From NCBI RefSeq assembly GCF_001665875.1, contig NZ_LZTA01000014.1, positions 62,001 to 126,000 of the forward strand: DNA of 64,000 nt, written 5' to 3'. The position numbers and the translations under genes were made by a program. How positions within the stretch are numbered: the stretch's first letter is position 1; each line of letters starts with the position of its first letter. Below the pieces are notes generated by a model. It worked only from the letters and a program-made list of their open reading frames with translations, was not told where the DNA came from and ran no database searches. Of the stretch, positions 55,563 to 64,000 are shown piece by piece. This DNA comes from Mycobacterium sp. 852002-40037_SCH5390672 (GTDB lineage: Bacteria > Actinomycetota > Actinomycetes > Mycobacteriales > Mycobacteriaceae).

Positions 55563-56639
55563 TCACTGCGGGAGGTAGAGACCCTTCCCCGTGACCAGGG
55601 GAAGGTCCAGGGTCGTCACGATGCCCGGCTGGGCGGCCACCACTGCGGGGATGGCGTTGACGACCCGCATCGCGGTGGCCACCAGCCCGGCGTGGTTGTG
55701 GTCGCCTTTGCGGCTGCTCAGACAGACATCCACCGCGTAGGACGGTTCGCCGGTGATTTCGATGCGATAGGAGCCCCCCTCCTGGGCGGGCTGCGGCCAG
55801 TCGGGGCACAGGTCCTCGCGCAGCCGGGTGACGTGTTCGAGGACGACCACAGGGTGGCCGTTGACCATCCCGAACACCTCGAAACGCAGCGCCGCGGCGG
55901 TGCCCTTGGCGATATGCCCCGACGCGATGTCGAAGTCCTCGGGGGCCGGAACGCGGACGTAGTCCTGGGTGACCTCGTCAAGCGAAATGCCCAAACCCGC
56001 CGCCATCTGGCGGATCACCGATCCCCACGCCAGGCTGAGCACGCCCGGTTGCAGCAGCATGGGGATCTCGTCCAGTGGCTTGCCGAATCCCATGACGTCG
56101 AACATGACCGCGGCGCTGTCATACGTGGCGTAGTCGACGATCTCCATGCACCGGATCTGCTGGATGCTCTGGCAGGTGCCCGCCAGCGCCAGCGGCAGCA
56201 GGTCGTTGGCGAAGCCCGGATCGATGCCGTTGACGTAGACGCTCGAATTCCCTTCGCGCGCCGCATCTTCCAGAGGCTTGATAAGCTCCTCGGGGATGAC
56301 CTGCCACGGATACTGCAAGAAGACCGGTCCGCTGCCGACGATGTTGATTCCCGCCGCCAGCACGCGCCGGTAGTCCTCGAGCGCCTCGGGCAACCGGTTG
56401 TCGGCCAGTGCGTTGTACACGGCGCATTGCGTCCCGGTGGCGAGCACGGCGTCCAGGTCGGTGCTGGCGAGCACACCTGTCGATTCCGCCAGGCCCGCAA
56501 TCTCCGCCGCGTCCCTACCGGCCTTGGCGTCGGACGACACCCAGACGCCTTTCAGTTCGAACTCCGGATTGGTGATGAGCGCCCGCAGAGCGTGGATACC
56601 GACGTTGCCGGTGCCCAATTGGACGACGGGGATGGGCAT
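55563..56639 (-). CDS. NAD(P)-dependent amine dehydrogenase/DapB-like protein (Rv0926c-like)
   Basis: Rossmann-fold dehydrogenase of 358 residues, the same length as Rv0926c. The nucleotide motif is VVQLGTGNVGIHALRALITNPEFELKGVWV at the very N-terminus, typical of the dihydrodipicolinate-reductase-like/2,4-diaminopentanoate-dehydrogenase group. The C-terminal half has HPVVVLEHVTRLREDLCPDWPQP and YRIEITGEPSYAVDVCL. Substrate unknown. It is in the same direction as, and 24 bases downstream of, the SDR gene at 56664-57455. Confidence 0.88.
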   Translation of the reverse strand: MPIPVVQLGTGNVGIHALRALITNPEFELKGVWVSSDAKAGRDAAEIAGLAESTGVLASTDLDAVLATGTQCAVYNALADNRLPEALEDYRRVLAAGINIVGSGPVFLQYPWQVIPEELIKPLEDAAREGNSSVYVNGIDPGFANDLLPLALAGTCQSIQQIRCMEIVDYATYDSAAVMFDVMGFGKPLDEIPMLLQPGVLSLAWGSVIRQMAAGLGISLDEVTQDYVRVPAPEDFDIASGHIAKGTAAALRFEVFGMVNGHPVVVLEHVTRLREDLCPDWPQPAQEGGSYRIEITGEPSYAVDVCLSSRKGDHNHAGLVATAMRVVNAIPAVVAAQPGIVTTLDLPLVTGKGLYLPQ

Positions 56640-56663
56640 GACTAGCTCCTTAGCGGTTGGGGG

Positions 56664-57455
56664 TCACAGATCCGGGACGGGGATGTCGAGATTGGGGTAG
56701 GTCAGGCCGCCGTCGACCTCAAGCGTCTTACCGGTCAGGAAGCTACCGGCGGGGGAGGCCAAATAGACTGCGGCAGCGGCAATGTCGACGGGATCGCCGA
56801 GCCGGCGCATCGGTGTGGCCTTCTCCATCGGCGCTCGCAGTTCGTCGTTGGACGCAACCACGTCCAGCGCGGAGGTCAGGATTGAACCCGGGGCGATCGC
56901 GTTGACGCGAACACGTGGGCAGAGATCGAGGGCGGTCAGCCGGGTGTAGTGCGACAGCGCGGCCTTGGCCGTGCCGTAGGCGGCGAAACCACGCCCGGCC
57001 AGTCGGCCCATGGTCGAGGTGATGTTGATGATGCTGCCGCCGTCGGAATGCTCCAGCATCAACGGCACCGCCGCCAGCGTCAGCGCGTGGGCCGTGACGA
57101 CGTTGAAGGTGAAGGCTTCTTTGAGATCCTTCGTCGAGGTGGTCAGCAGCGTGTTGGGCATGGTCCCGCCGACGTTGTTCACGACGATATCTAGTTTCCC
57201 GAAGGCCTCGACGGCCTGGCCGGCGAGTTCCGCGGTGGACTCGGGATGCGCCAGGTCGGCGGCCACGACATGGGCCCGCCGTCCGACGCCGCGGACCTGT
57301 TCGGCGACGGCTTCTAGTTGTGATTCCGTGCGTGAGGCGATGAGCACGTCCGCGCCGGCCTCGGCGAAGGCCAGCGCGATGGCTGCCCCGAGGCCGCGGC
57401 CTGCACCAGTGATGACGGCGACTTTGTCGTCGAGACGGAACCTGTCAAGGATCAT
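56664..57455 (-). CDS. Short-chain dehydrogenase/reductase (Rv0927c-like)
   Basis: Classical SDR of 263 residues, exactly the length of Rv0927c. Motifs: [52 protein letters not shown], catalytic Ser in [10 protein letters not shown], YxxxK in [22 protein letters not shown], and the C-terminal [36 protein letters not shown]. The ATG at 57455 is preferred; an upstream in-frame extension is Arg-rich noise. Probably makes an operon with the dehydrogenase gene downstream. It diverges from pstS3. Confidence 0.92.
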   Translation of the reverse strand: MILDRFRLDDKVAVITGAGRGLGAAIALAFAEAGADVLIASRTESQLEAVAEQVRGVGRRAHVVAADLAHPESTAELAGQAVEAFGKLDIVVNNVGGTMPNTLLTTSTKDLKEAFTFNVVTAHALTLAAVPLMLEHSDGGSIINITSTMGRLAGRGFAAYGTAKAALSHYTRLTALDLCPRVRVNAIAPGSILTSALDVVASNDELRAPMEKATPMRRLGDPVDIAAAAVYLASPAGSFLTGKTLEVDGGLTYPNLDIPVPDL

Positions 57456-57663
57456 GGCGGCCTCTCTTGTTTTCGGTGTCAGCCGACACGGTAGCAAGCC
57501 GCACCGTCTCAGATCGGGCATTTCTGGAACAGGTTCTACTTTTGCATCCGGGCGCGCCGATCGGGCCTGTCGATGGGCCTGCGCAGGCGTGCACGCGCCC
57601 GACCGTTGGGCGACCGGACCGCGCCAGCGGTACCGCGGGGGACCGCGCGGCCATTCGCCCGCC

Positions 57664-57684
57664 GTTAACCTTGGTGCTGTTAGC
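57664..57684 (+). promoter_or_regulatory. Candidate RegX3 (Pho) box upstream of pstS3
   Basis: GTTAACC and GTTAGCT direct-repeat-like heptamers 15 bases apart, 45-65 bases upstream of the pstS3 start. The whole 21-base block is repeated upstream of the second pstS gene with only two differences while the surrounding leader is diverged, which supports a binding site. RegX3 controls the pst genes under phosphate limitation in mycobacteria. Confidence 0.6.
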
Positions 57685-57728
57685 TGAGCGGCGGCGATCA
57701 TGTTTGGTCTTCACCGTGAGGAAGTAAC

Positions 57729-58835
57729 TTGAGGCGCAACCGATTTGGTGCCGCATTGAGTGTCCTGACGGCCGGCGCGCTGGTGTTGTCGGGATGCGGG
57801 AGCAACGGCACCCGAGCGTGGGGGAGTGGGGCGACCCCGTCGGGCCAGGTCAGTTGCGGCGGAAAGAAGTCCTTGAAGGCCAGCGGATCGACCGCCCAGG
57901 CCAACGCCATGACCCGCTTCGTCAACGCATTCGAGCGGGCCTGCCCCGGCCAGACACTGAACTACACCCCCAACGGTTCGGGTGCGGGGATCGGTGAATT
58001 CACCGGAGGTCAAACCGATTTCGGAGGCTCGGATTCACCACTGGCCCCAATCGAATACTTCGCGGCCCAGACGCGATGCGGTTCGCCGGCGTGGAATCTG
58101 CCGGTGGTTTTCGGCCCGATTGCCGTCACTTACAACGTCAAGGGCCTCAACTCGCTGATCCTCGACGGGGCCACCACCGCGAAGATCTTCAAAGGCGCGA
58201 TCACCGCCTGGAACGATCCCGCGATCCAGGCGCTGAACCCCGGCCCCGCGCTGCCCGCCGAGCCCATCCGGGTGACGTTCCGCAGCGACCAGTCCGGCAC
58301 CACGGACAATTTCCAGAAATATCTGGACTCCGCCTCCGACGGCGTTTGGGATCGGGGCATCGGTAAGACATTCAACGGTGGCGTCGGCGAGGGCGCCGAC
58401 GGCAACGGCGGCACGTCGGCGGCAGTGAAAGCCACCGAGGGGTCGATCAGCTACAACGAATGGTCGTTCGCTGCGGCGCAGAAATTGACCATGGCCAGGA
58501 TCCTCACCTCGGCCGGGGCGGATGCGGTGTCGATCAGTGCGGATTCGGTCGGGAAGACGATTTCCGGTGCCACCCTCACCGGGCAGGGCAACGACTTGGT
58601 CGTGGACACCTTCTCGTTCTACAAGCCGACCCGGCCCGGTTCCTACCCGATCGTGTTGGCCAGCTACGAGATCGTCTGCTCGAAGTACCCCGACCCGCAG
58701 GTCGGTGCGGCGGTAAAGGCCTTCCTGCAAAGCACCATTGGTGCCGGACAGAACGGCCTTGCGGACAATGGATATATCCCGGTACCGGACTCATTCAAGT
58801 CCCGGTTGTCGGAATCCATCGACGCCATTTCGTGA
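57729..58835 (+). CDS. pstS3: Phosphate-binding lipoprotein PstS3
   Basis: Periplasmic/surface phosphate-binding lipoprotein of the PstSCAB ABC importer, 368 residues (370 in PstS3, Rv0928). Lipobox LSGC with Cys23. Phosphate-site motifs include [40 protein letters not shown] and [16 protein letters not shown]. The TTG at 57729 has a GAGGAAG site. A close paralog follows directly in the same orientation, with a 263-base gap. Both are expected to rise under phosphate limitation. Confidence 0.95.
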   Translation: MRRNRFGAALSVLTAGALVLSGCGSNGTRAWGSGATPSGQVSCGGKKSLKASGSTAQANAMTRFVNAFERACPGQTLNYTPNGSGAGIGEFTGGQTDFGGSDSPLAPIEYFAAQTRCGSPAWNLPVVFGPIAVTYNVKGLNSLILDGATTAKIFKGAITAWNDPAIQALNPGPALPAEPIRVTFRSDQSGTTDNFQKYLDSASDGVWDRGIGKTFNGGVGEGADGNGGTSAAVKATEGSISYNEWSFAAAQKLTMARILTSAGADAVSISADSVGKTISGATLTGQGNDLVVDTFSFYKPTRPGSYPIVLASYEIVCSKYPDPQVGAAVKAFLQSTIGAGQNGLADNGYIPVPDSFKSRLSESIDAIS

Positions 58836-58993
58836 TTCGACACCGGACTTCGCGGTGCCATCGGCGCGTAGGCATACACCCGCGCTTTCCTTTGCTGAGG
58901 CATTGTGCCGAGATGTCATGGAGTTCGGCTCCCGCCCACGTCGCCGCCGGTCGCCACGGCGTTCAGCGGCGAGCGCCAGACAATTTGCTCAAC

Positions 58994-59014
58994 GTTAACC
59001 TTGTTACTGTTAGC
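58994..59014 (+). promoter_or_regulatory. Candidate RegX3 (Pho) box upstream of the second pstS
   Basis: Same block as at 57664-57684 (GTTAACC, then GTTAGCT 15 bases later), about 85 bases before the TTG of the second pstS gene. The remainder of the 263-base gap after pstS3 (58836-59098) has no other feature I can support. Confidence 0.6.
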
Positions 59015-59098
59015 TTCGTGGCTGCGAGACGGGCCGGTCGGGGCGCAGCGCTACTGACCGGCGGCGATCCTGTTTCATCCCTACCGTAAGGAAGCGAA

Positions 59099-60208
59099 TT
59101 GAAACTCAACCGATTTGGCGCCGTGCTGAGTGTCCTGAGTGCCGGCGCGCTGGCGCTGTCCGGATGCGGAAGCGATAACAACGGGACCGGCGCGAGCGCA
59201 ACGAGCGGCTCCTCGGGCAAGGTGAGCTGCGGCGGGGCGAAAACCCTCAAGGCCAGCGGTTCCACGGCGCAGGCCAATGCGATGACCCGTTTCGTCAACG
59301 CGTTCGAGCAGGCCTGCCCCGGACAGACACTGAACTACACCGCCAACGGATCGGGCGCGGGAATCAGCGAATTCAACGGCAAGCAAACCGATTTCGGTGG
59401 TTCTGATTCGCCACTGGCGCCCAACGAATACGCCGCGGCGCAACAACGTTGCGGTTCACCGGCCTTGAACCTGCCGGTGGTTTTCGGGCCGATCGCCATC
59501 ACCTACAACGTCAAGGGTCTCAATTCGCTGAGCTTGGACGGCGCCACGGCGGCCAAGATTTTCAACGGCGCGATCACGACGTGGAACGACCCCGCCATCC
59601 AGGCGCTCAACCCCGGTGTCGCATTGCCGGCCGAGCCGATTCACGTCGTGTTCCGCAACGACGAATCCGGCACCACGGACAACTTCCAGAAGTATCTCGA
59701 TGCCGCCTCCAACGGCGCGTGGGGCAAGGGCGCCGGAAAGACCTTCAAGGGCGGTGTCGGCGAGGGAGCCAAGGGTAACGACGGGACGTCGGCGGCGATC
59801 AAGGCAACCGAAGGATCCGTCACCTACAATGAATGGTCGTTTGCTCAGGCGCAAAAACTGAACATGGCCAAGATCGTCACCTCGGCCGGCCCGGATGCGG
59901 TGTCGATCAGCGCCGACTCGGTGGGCAAGACGATCGCCGGCGCCAAGATCGCCGGCCAGGGTAACGACCTGGTGCTGGACACGCTCTCGTTCTACAAGCC
60001 GACGCAGGCCGGTTCCTACCCGATCGTGTTGGCGACCTATGAGATCGTCTGCTCGAAGTATCCCGACCCGCAGGTCGGTACGGCCGTAAAGGCGTTCCTG
60101 CAAAGCACCATCGGCGCCGGCCAAAGCGGCCTGGCCGACAATGGCTACATCCCGATCCCTGACGCGTTCAAGGCGAGACTGTCTGCTTCCATCAACGCCA
60201 TCACATAA
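59099..60208 (+). CDS. Second PstS phosphate-binding lipoprotein (PstS3 paralog)
   Basis: Closely related copy of the preceding gene: 369 residues, same lipobox LSGCGS (Cys23), same phosphate-site motifs [32 protein letters not shown] and [16 protein letters not shown]. The two proteins differ most in the Ser/Thr/Gly-rich linker after the lipid-modified Cys and at scattered surface positions. TTG start at 59099 with an AAGGAAG site. It lies just upstream of pstC2, so it can be the substrate-binding protein of that permease. M. tuberculosis has one pstS gene (pstS3) at this place. Confidence 0.94.
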   Translation: MKLNRFGAVLSVLSAGALALSGCGSDNNGTGASATSGSSGKVSCGGAKTLKASGSTAQANAMTRFVNAFEQACPGQTLNYTANGSGAGISEFNGKQTDFGGSDSPLAPNEYAAAQQRCGSPALNLPVVFGPIAITYNVKGLNSLSLDGATAAKIFNGAITTWNDPAIQALNPGVALPAEPIHVVFRNDESGTTDNFQKYLDAASNGAWGKGAGKTFKGGVGEGAKGNDGTSAAIKATEGSVTYNEWSFAQAQKLNMAKIVTSAGPDAVSISADSVGKTIAGAKIAGQGNDLVLDTLSFYKPTQAGSYPIVLATYEIVCSKYPDPQVGTAVKAFLQSTIGAGQSGLADNGYIPIPDAFKARLSASINAIT

Positions 60209-60220
60209 CCTGAGGTGGTC

Positions 60221-61213
60221 GTGACACGAGGAACATCAATCAGCCCGTCGACCGCGGAGAAGCCGGCACTAACAGCGCTGAGTGAACACGTGGGGCGGCG
60301 GGCTGATCGACTGTTCAAGTTGACCGCCGCCGCTGCCGGTTCGACGATCGTGTTCGCCATCCTGCTGATCGCGGTATTCCTGTTGCTGCGTGCCGTGCCG
60401 TCGTTGCGCGTCAACCACGCGAACTTCTTCACCAGCGCCAAATTCAGCACCAGCGACCCGGACAAGCTCGCGTTCGGTATCCGCGACCTGCTCATGGTCA
60501 CGGTGCTCAGTTCGCTCAGCGCGCTGGTGCTGGCCGTTCCGATCGCAGTCGGTATCGCCGTGTTCCTCACCCAGTACGCACCGAAGCGGCTGGCGCGCCC
60601 GTTCGGCGCGGTGGTGGATCTGCTCGCCGCGGTGCCGTCGATCATCTTCGGGCTGTGGGGCATTTTCGTGCTCGCGCCCCAGATCGAGCCGGTAGCGGCG
60701 TTTCTCAATCGCCACCTTGGCTGGTTTTTCCTGTTCAAGCAGGGCAACGTTTCGTTGGCCGGCGGCGGCACCATCTTCACCGCCGGCGTGGTGCTCTCGG
60801 TGATGATCCTGCCGATCATCACCTCCGTCTCGCGTGAGGTTTTTCGGCAGACCCCGCACATCCAGATGGAAGCGGCCCAAGCCCTGGGCGCCACCAAATG
60901 GGAGGTGGTGCGCATGACTGTGCTGCCGTTCGGCCGCAGCGGTGTGATCGCGGCCTCGATGCTGGGGCTGGGCCGCGCACTGGGCGAGACAGTGGCGGTA
61001 CTGATCATCTTGCGTTCGGCCGCCCGCCCCGGGAACTGGTCGCTGTTCGACGGCGGCTACACCTTCGCCTCGAAGATCGCCTCGGCGGCCGCGGAGTTCA
61101 GTGCGCCGCTGCCGACCGGGGCGTACATCTCGGCCGGCTTCGCGCTGTTCGTCCTGACGTTCGTCGTCAACGCGCTCGCTCGTGCGATCGCCGGCGGCAA
61201 GGTCAACGGATGA
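60221..61213 (+). CDS. pstC2: Phosphate ABC-transporter permease PstC2
   Basis: Inner-membrane permease subunit of the Pst importer, 330 residues (324 in Rv0929). About six TM segments; the first is [23 protein letters not shown]. The ABC-coupling EAA loop is [26 protein letters not shown] near residue 215. The GTG at 60221 is preferred over the GTG at 60215 because the GAGG site lies just upstream. The stop overlaps the first small frame of a MIRU-like element leading to pstA1. Confidence 0.94.
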   Translation: MTRGTSISPSTAEKPALTALSEHVGRRADRLFKLTAAAAGSTIVFAILLIAVFLLLRAVPSLRVNHANFFTSAKFSTSDPDKLAFGIRDLLMVTVLSSLSALVLAVPIAVGIAVFLTQYAPKRLARPFGAVVDLLAAVPSIIFGLWGIFVLAPQIEPVAAFLNRHLGWFFLFKQGNVSLAGGGTIFTAGVVLSVMILPIITSVSREVFRQTPHIQMEAAQALGATKWEVVRMTVLPFGRSGVIAASMLGLGRALGETVAVLIILRSAARPGNWSLFDGGYTFASKIASAAAEFSAPLPTGAYISAGFALFVLTFVVNALARAIAGGKVNG

Positions 61214-61346
61214 TGCGCGGCGAGAAAGACCGGCGCCCCATGATCCGCGCGGACGAGGATGCCGAGCGAAGCGATGAGGAGCGGCGCCCATGATCCGCGC
61301 GGGCGACGATGCAGAGCGAAGCGATGAGGAGGAGCGGCGCCGATGA
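61210..61346 (+). repeat. MIRU-like element bridging pstC2 and pstA1 by overlapping small ORFs
   Basis: Two units with the shared core ATGATCCGCGCGG and GAGCGAAGCGATGAGGAG; the second unit starts near 61290. They are typical of mycobacterial interspersed repetitive units. The element encodes two chained frames: 61210-61293 (27 residues, [20 protein letters not shown]...) and 61290-61346 (18 residues). The first start overlaps the pstC2 stop, the second start overlaps the first stop, and the second stop overlaps the pstA1 ATG (61343), each by ATGA. Translation can thus pass from pstC2 to pstA1. Confidence 0.88.
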
Positions 61347-62245
61347 GCGTCGAAGCGCTTGACCGGCCGGTCAAAGTCGAGGTGTTCAGGCCGCTGAGCT
61401 TCCGGCGCCGGATCACCAACAACGCCGCGACGACTTTCTTCCTCGCTTCGTTCTGTGTCGCGCTGGTGCCACTGATCTGGGTGCTGTGGATCGTGGTCGA
61501 ACGAGGCTGGTACGCCGTCACGCGGTCGGAATGGTGGACCCACTCGCTACGCGGCGTGCTGCCGGAACAGTTCGCCGGCGGCGTCTACCACGCGCTGTAC
61601 GGCACGGTGGTGCAGGCCGGGGTGGCCGCAGCCCTGGCGGTGCCCCTCGGCTTGATGACCGCGGTCTTCCTGGTGGAATACGGATCCGGGCGCCTGGTGC
61701 GGCTGACGACGTTCATGGTCGACGTGCTCGCCGGAGTGCCCTCGATCGTGGCGGCGCTGTTCATCTTCAGCCTCTGGATCGCCACGTTGGGCTTCCAGCA
61801 GAGTTCGTTTGCGGTGTCGCTGGCCCTGGTCTTGCTGATGTTGCCGGTGGTGGTGCGCTCCGCCGAGGAGATGCTCAGGCTGGTGCCCGACGACCTGCGT
61901 GAGGCCAGCTACGCGCTCGGTGTGTCCAAATGGAAGACCATCGTGCGGATCGTCTTCCCGATCGCTATGCCCGGCATCGTGTCCGGAATCTTGCTGTCCA
62001 TCGCGCGGGTGATCGGCGAAACCGCGCCGGTGCTGGTGCTGGTCGGCTACAGCCGATCGATCAACGCCGACATCTTCCACGGCAACATGGCTTCGCTGCC
62101 GCTGCTGATCTACACCGAGCTCACCAATCCCGAACACGCCGGTTTCCTGCGGATCTGGGGTGCGGCGCTGACGCTGATCATCATGGTCGCCGTGATCAAC
62201 ATCGTCGCGGCGCTGACGCGCTTTCTGGCCAGCCGCAAACGCTGA
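61343..62245 (+). CDS. pstA1: Phosphate ABC-transporter permease PstA1
   Basis: Second permease subunit of the Pst importer, 300 residues (308 in Rv0930), with six TM segments. The coupling EAA loop is LREASYALGVSKWKTIVRIVFPIAMPGIVSG near residue 190 and the preceding segment SLALVLLMLPVVVRSAEEM is typical. The ATG at 61343 overlaps the stop of the MIRU small frame. No pstB ATPase gene follows; the ATPase must be supplied from elsewhere, such as a phoT gene. It converges on ku after 12 bases. Confidence 0.95.
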   Translation: MSVEALDRPVKVEVFRPLSFRRRITNNAATTFFLASFCVALVPLIWVLWIVVERGWYAVTRSEWWTHSLRGVLPEQFAGGVYHALYGTVVQAGVAAALAVPLGLMTAVFLVEYGSGRLVRLTTFMVDVLAGVPSIVAALFIFSLWIATLGFQQSSFAVSLALVLLMLPVVVRSAEEMLRLVPDDLREASYALGVSKWKTIVRIVFPIAMPGIVSGILLSIARVIGETAPVLVLVGYSRSINADIFHGNMASLPLLIYTELTNPEHAGFLRIWGAALTLIIMVAVINIVAALTRFLASRKR

Positions 62246-62257
62246 CCCGGGGCCGGG

Positions 62258-63163
62258 TCAGGATTTCGACGACGCTTTTGAGGCCGCCTTTTTTGCCGGG
62301 GCCTTCTTGGCGGCCGTCTTCTTCGCGGGGGCCTTTTTCGCCGTGGTCTTCTTCGCGGGTGCCTTGCCGTTCCCGGAGCGGGCCTTCACGCTGGCCTCCA
62401 GTTTGGCGAGCAGGTCGGAGACGTCTTCGGTCTCGTCCAGCTCCTTCGGCTGCTCCTCGGTGGTAAAGGCTTCTCCGCCTTCGAGTTTGGCGTCGACAAG
62501 CTCCTGCAGCTGCTCCTGGTAGGTATCGTGGTAGCGGTCGGGATTGAAGTCCTCGGCCATCGACTCCACCACTTGACCGGCCATCTTGAGTTCGGCCGGC
62601 TTGATCTCGACCTTCTTGTCCAGGACGGGGAAATCCGGGTCGCGGATCTCGTCGGGCCACAACAAGGTGTGAATCACCATCACGTCGCGCTTGCCGAAGT
62701 CCTTGACGCGCAAGGCCGCCAGCCGGGTCTTGTTGCGCAGCGTAAAATGAACGATCGCCATCCGATCCGCCTCGGCGAGCGTCTTGGCAAGTAGCACATA
62801 GGATTTCGATGACTTGGAGTCCGGCTCCAGGAAGTAGCTGCGGTCGAACAGCATCGGGTCCACCTCGCTGGCCGGCACGAACTCCAGCACTTCGATCTCG
62901 CGGCTGCGTTCCTCGGGCAGGGTGGCGATGTCGTCGTCGGTGATGATGACCATCTGGCCGTCATCGGATTCGTAGGCCCGGGCGATATCACGGTATTCGA
63001 CGACTGCGCCGTCCACCTCGCACACGCGTTGGTACCGGATGCGGCCGTTGTCCTTGGCGTGTACCTGGTGGAACTTGATGTCGTGGTCCTGGGTGGCGCT
63101 GTACACCTTGACCGGGACGTTCACCAGCCCGAACGCGATGGAACCCTTCCAGATGGAGCGCAT
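62258..63163 (-). CDS. ku: DNA-end-binding protein Ku with long lysine-rich tail
   Basis: Homodimeric Ku protein of bacterial non-homologous end joining; it binds DNA ends and recruits the LigD ligase. 301 residues from the ATG at 63163. The conserved core (MRSIWKGSIAFGLVNVPVKVYSATQDHDIKFHQVH, RIRYQRVCEVDG, YFLEPDSKSSKSYVLLAKTL) covers about residues 1-255. The last 35 residues are PAKK/TAKKA repeats, a low-complexity Lys/Ala tail like that of M. smegmatis Ku and absent from the shorter (273-residue) M. tuberculosis Ku. ligD, the usual neighbour, is not in the window; a kinase gene follows. Confidence 0.95.
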   Translation of the reverse strand: MRSIWKGSIAFGLVNVPVKVYSATQDHDIKFHQVHAKDNGRIRYQRVCEVDGAVVEYRDIARAYESDDGQMVIITDDDIATLPEERSREIEVLEFVPASEVDPMLFDRSYFLEPDSKSSKSYVLLAKTLAEADRMAIVHFTLRNKTRLAALRVKDFGKRDVMVIHTLLWPDEIRDPDFPVLDKKVEIKPAELKMAGQVVESMAEDFNPDRYHDTYQEQLQELVDAKLEGGEAFTTEEQPKELDETEDVSDLLAKLEASVKARSGNGKAPAKKTTAKKAPAKKTAAKKAPAKKAASKASSKS

Positions 63164-63260
63164 GTGAATCAGTATGCCCGCAGGGCCTATGGCAAAACAG
63201 CACGACAGGGCTACGACCGAGGATCGTTGGACCCGGCGTCCGAACCGTCGGGATAGGCGC

Positions 63261-64000
63261 CTAAGGACGCGAAGCAGCGTCCAGCGCAGCCCGATCCGGC
63301 AGGTCAGCTCCCGTGCGAGCGATGGTGAGCGCCGCACACAGGCTGGCCCCCTCGAGCGCCGCCGTCAGTGCATCCACAGCGATCCCGTGCAGTTCGCTGC
63401 GCTGGTCGCCTCCCAACGACCCCGATTGCCATAACGCGTCGAGTAGACCGGCCATGAACGCGTCACCGGCGCCGACGGTGTCGACCACGCGCACCGCGCG
63501 CGTCGGCACCCGGGCGACCCCTGCTGGGCAGAAAGCCACCGCGCCCCGGTCGGCCATCGTCACCGCAACGATGGCGGGGCCTAACCGCAGCCACGTTTGC
63601 GCGATCTGCGCGGGCGGCCGAGTGGGGTCGATCCAGCGCAGGTCTTCCTGGCTGACTTTCACGATGTCGCTGCGTTCGATGAGATGCTCGATGCGGGCAA
63701 CGGCCAGTTCCCGGTCGGCGATCAGCGACGGCCGCACGTTGGGATCGAAGGTGACTGTGGCCGAGACGCGATAGGTATCGATCAACGCCGCGACCGCCAG
63801 GCAGCCCGGATCCTGCACGGCGGCAATCGATCCGGTATGGACGAAAAGCGGCGGCGCGACCGGCGGCGTTCCGGAAAGTCGCCAATCCAGGTCGAACACG
63901 TAGTCGGCCGATCCGTCTTCCGCGATGGTTGACCGCGCAGTCGCCGTGCGCTTCGCTGCCTTGCTTTCCGAAACCAGTTGCACCCCTGCGGCTTCGACGT
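63261..64000 (-). CDS. PfkB-family carbohydrate kinase, 5' end outside window
   Basis: Partial gene: the frame is open to base 64000, so the N-terminus lies outside. The visible 246 residues contain VSATVTFDPNVRPSLI, the second PfkB signature with the catalytic Asp in VDTVGAGDAFMAGLLDALW, and VKVSQEDLRWIDP, as in fructokinase and ribokinase-type enzymes. The stop is at 63261, 98 bases from the ku start. The preferred sugar cannot be told. Confidence 0.88.
   Translation of the reverse strand, partial: VEAAGVQLVSESKAAKRTATARSTIAEDGSADYVFDLDWRLSGTPPVAPPLFVHTGSIAAVQDPGCLAVAALIDTYRVSATVTFDPNVRPSLIADRELAVARIEHLIERSDIVKVSQEDLRWIDPTRPPAQIAQTWLRLGPAIVAVTMADRGAVAFCPAGVARVPTRAVRVVDTVGAGDAFMAGLLDALWQSGSLGGDQRSELHGIAVDALTAALEGASLCAALTIARTGADLPDRAALDAASRP

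Overview
This 64-kb window is high-GC DNA from a Mycobacterium, most likely a slow-growing non-tuberculous species. Most of it follows, gene for gene, the block from Rv0862c to Rv0937c of the M. tuberculosis H37Rv map. Locus names are given from memory of that map and were not searched. Several genes I would expect from that map are missing: the PE/PPE genes, the sphingomyelinase gene Rv0888, the Rv0890c-Rv0895 block, betP, and the second pst cluster with pknD and pstB. The window opens inside a helicase-associated gene on the minus strand and closes inside a PfkB-family kinase gene, also on the minus strand.

Layout. 1-6.5 kb: molybdenum cofactor genes (moaC, mog, moaE; moaD and moaA on the other strand) surrounding rpfA, a resuscitation-promoting factor gene preceded by a c-di-AMP riboswitch and a CRP-type site. 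6.5-22 kb: cspB, fadE10, a glutathionyl-hydroquinone-reductase-like gene, transporter and DUF genes, a MarR regulator with an rRNA/tRNA methyltransferase, sepH, serC, an AurF-like diiron oxygenase and fprB. 21.8-25.1 kb: two citrate synthases (citA, gltA2) flanking pdxH. 27-30.7 kb: the arfABC operon and the prrA-prrB two-component system. 30.8-42.5 kb: accD3, echA6, a metallo-beta-lactamase-fold hydrolase, a penicillin-binding-like lipoprotein, the P-type ATPase gene ctpE, a small toxin-antitoxin-like pair, glyoxalase-fold proteins and a carotenoid oxygenase, ending in a decayed thiolase remnant.

42.5-52.3 kb is the accessory part. It holds a secreted DUF4185 (GH183) protein, several small secreted or membrane proteins, and a segment bounded by a tRNA-Arg(CCU) gene and a 27-bp direct copy of that tRNA's 3' part. 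Inside the segment are an oxidoreductase, an esterase-like hydrolase and an SDR, with a divergent TetR regulator and tandem operator-like repeats. A truncated IS3-family element and a second IS-end fragment lie on either side of this cassette.

52.3-64 kb returns to the conserved backbone: an F420-type LLM oxidoreductase, a fused gamma-glutamylcyclotransferase / poly-gamma-glutamate hydrolase, mntH, two dehydrogenases, then two tandem pstS genes with pstC2 and pstA1 (high-affinity phosphate uptake) and the NHEJ protein Ku.

Two families of short interspersed repeats stand out. A roughly 54-bp element fills the gaps between convergent genes at 16.0 and 25.1 kb. A MIRU-like element joins pstC2 to pstA1 through a chain of overlapping small reading frames. 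I saw no CRISPR array, no rRNA, no intact phage and no obvious large novel system. The strongest candidates for follow-up are the tRNA-bounded segment, the MIRU bridge, the fused poly-gamma-glutamate enzyme and the riboswitch-controlled rpfA leader.
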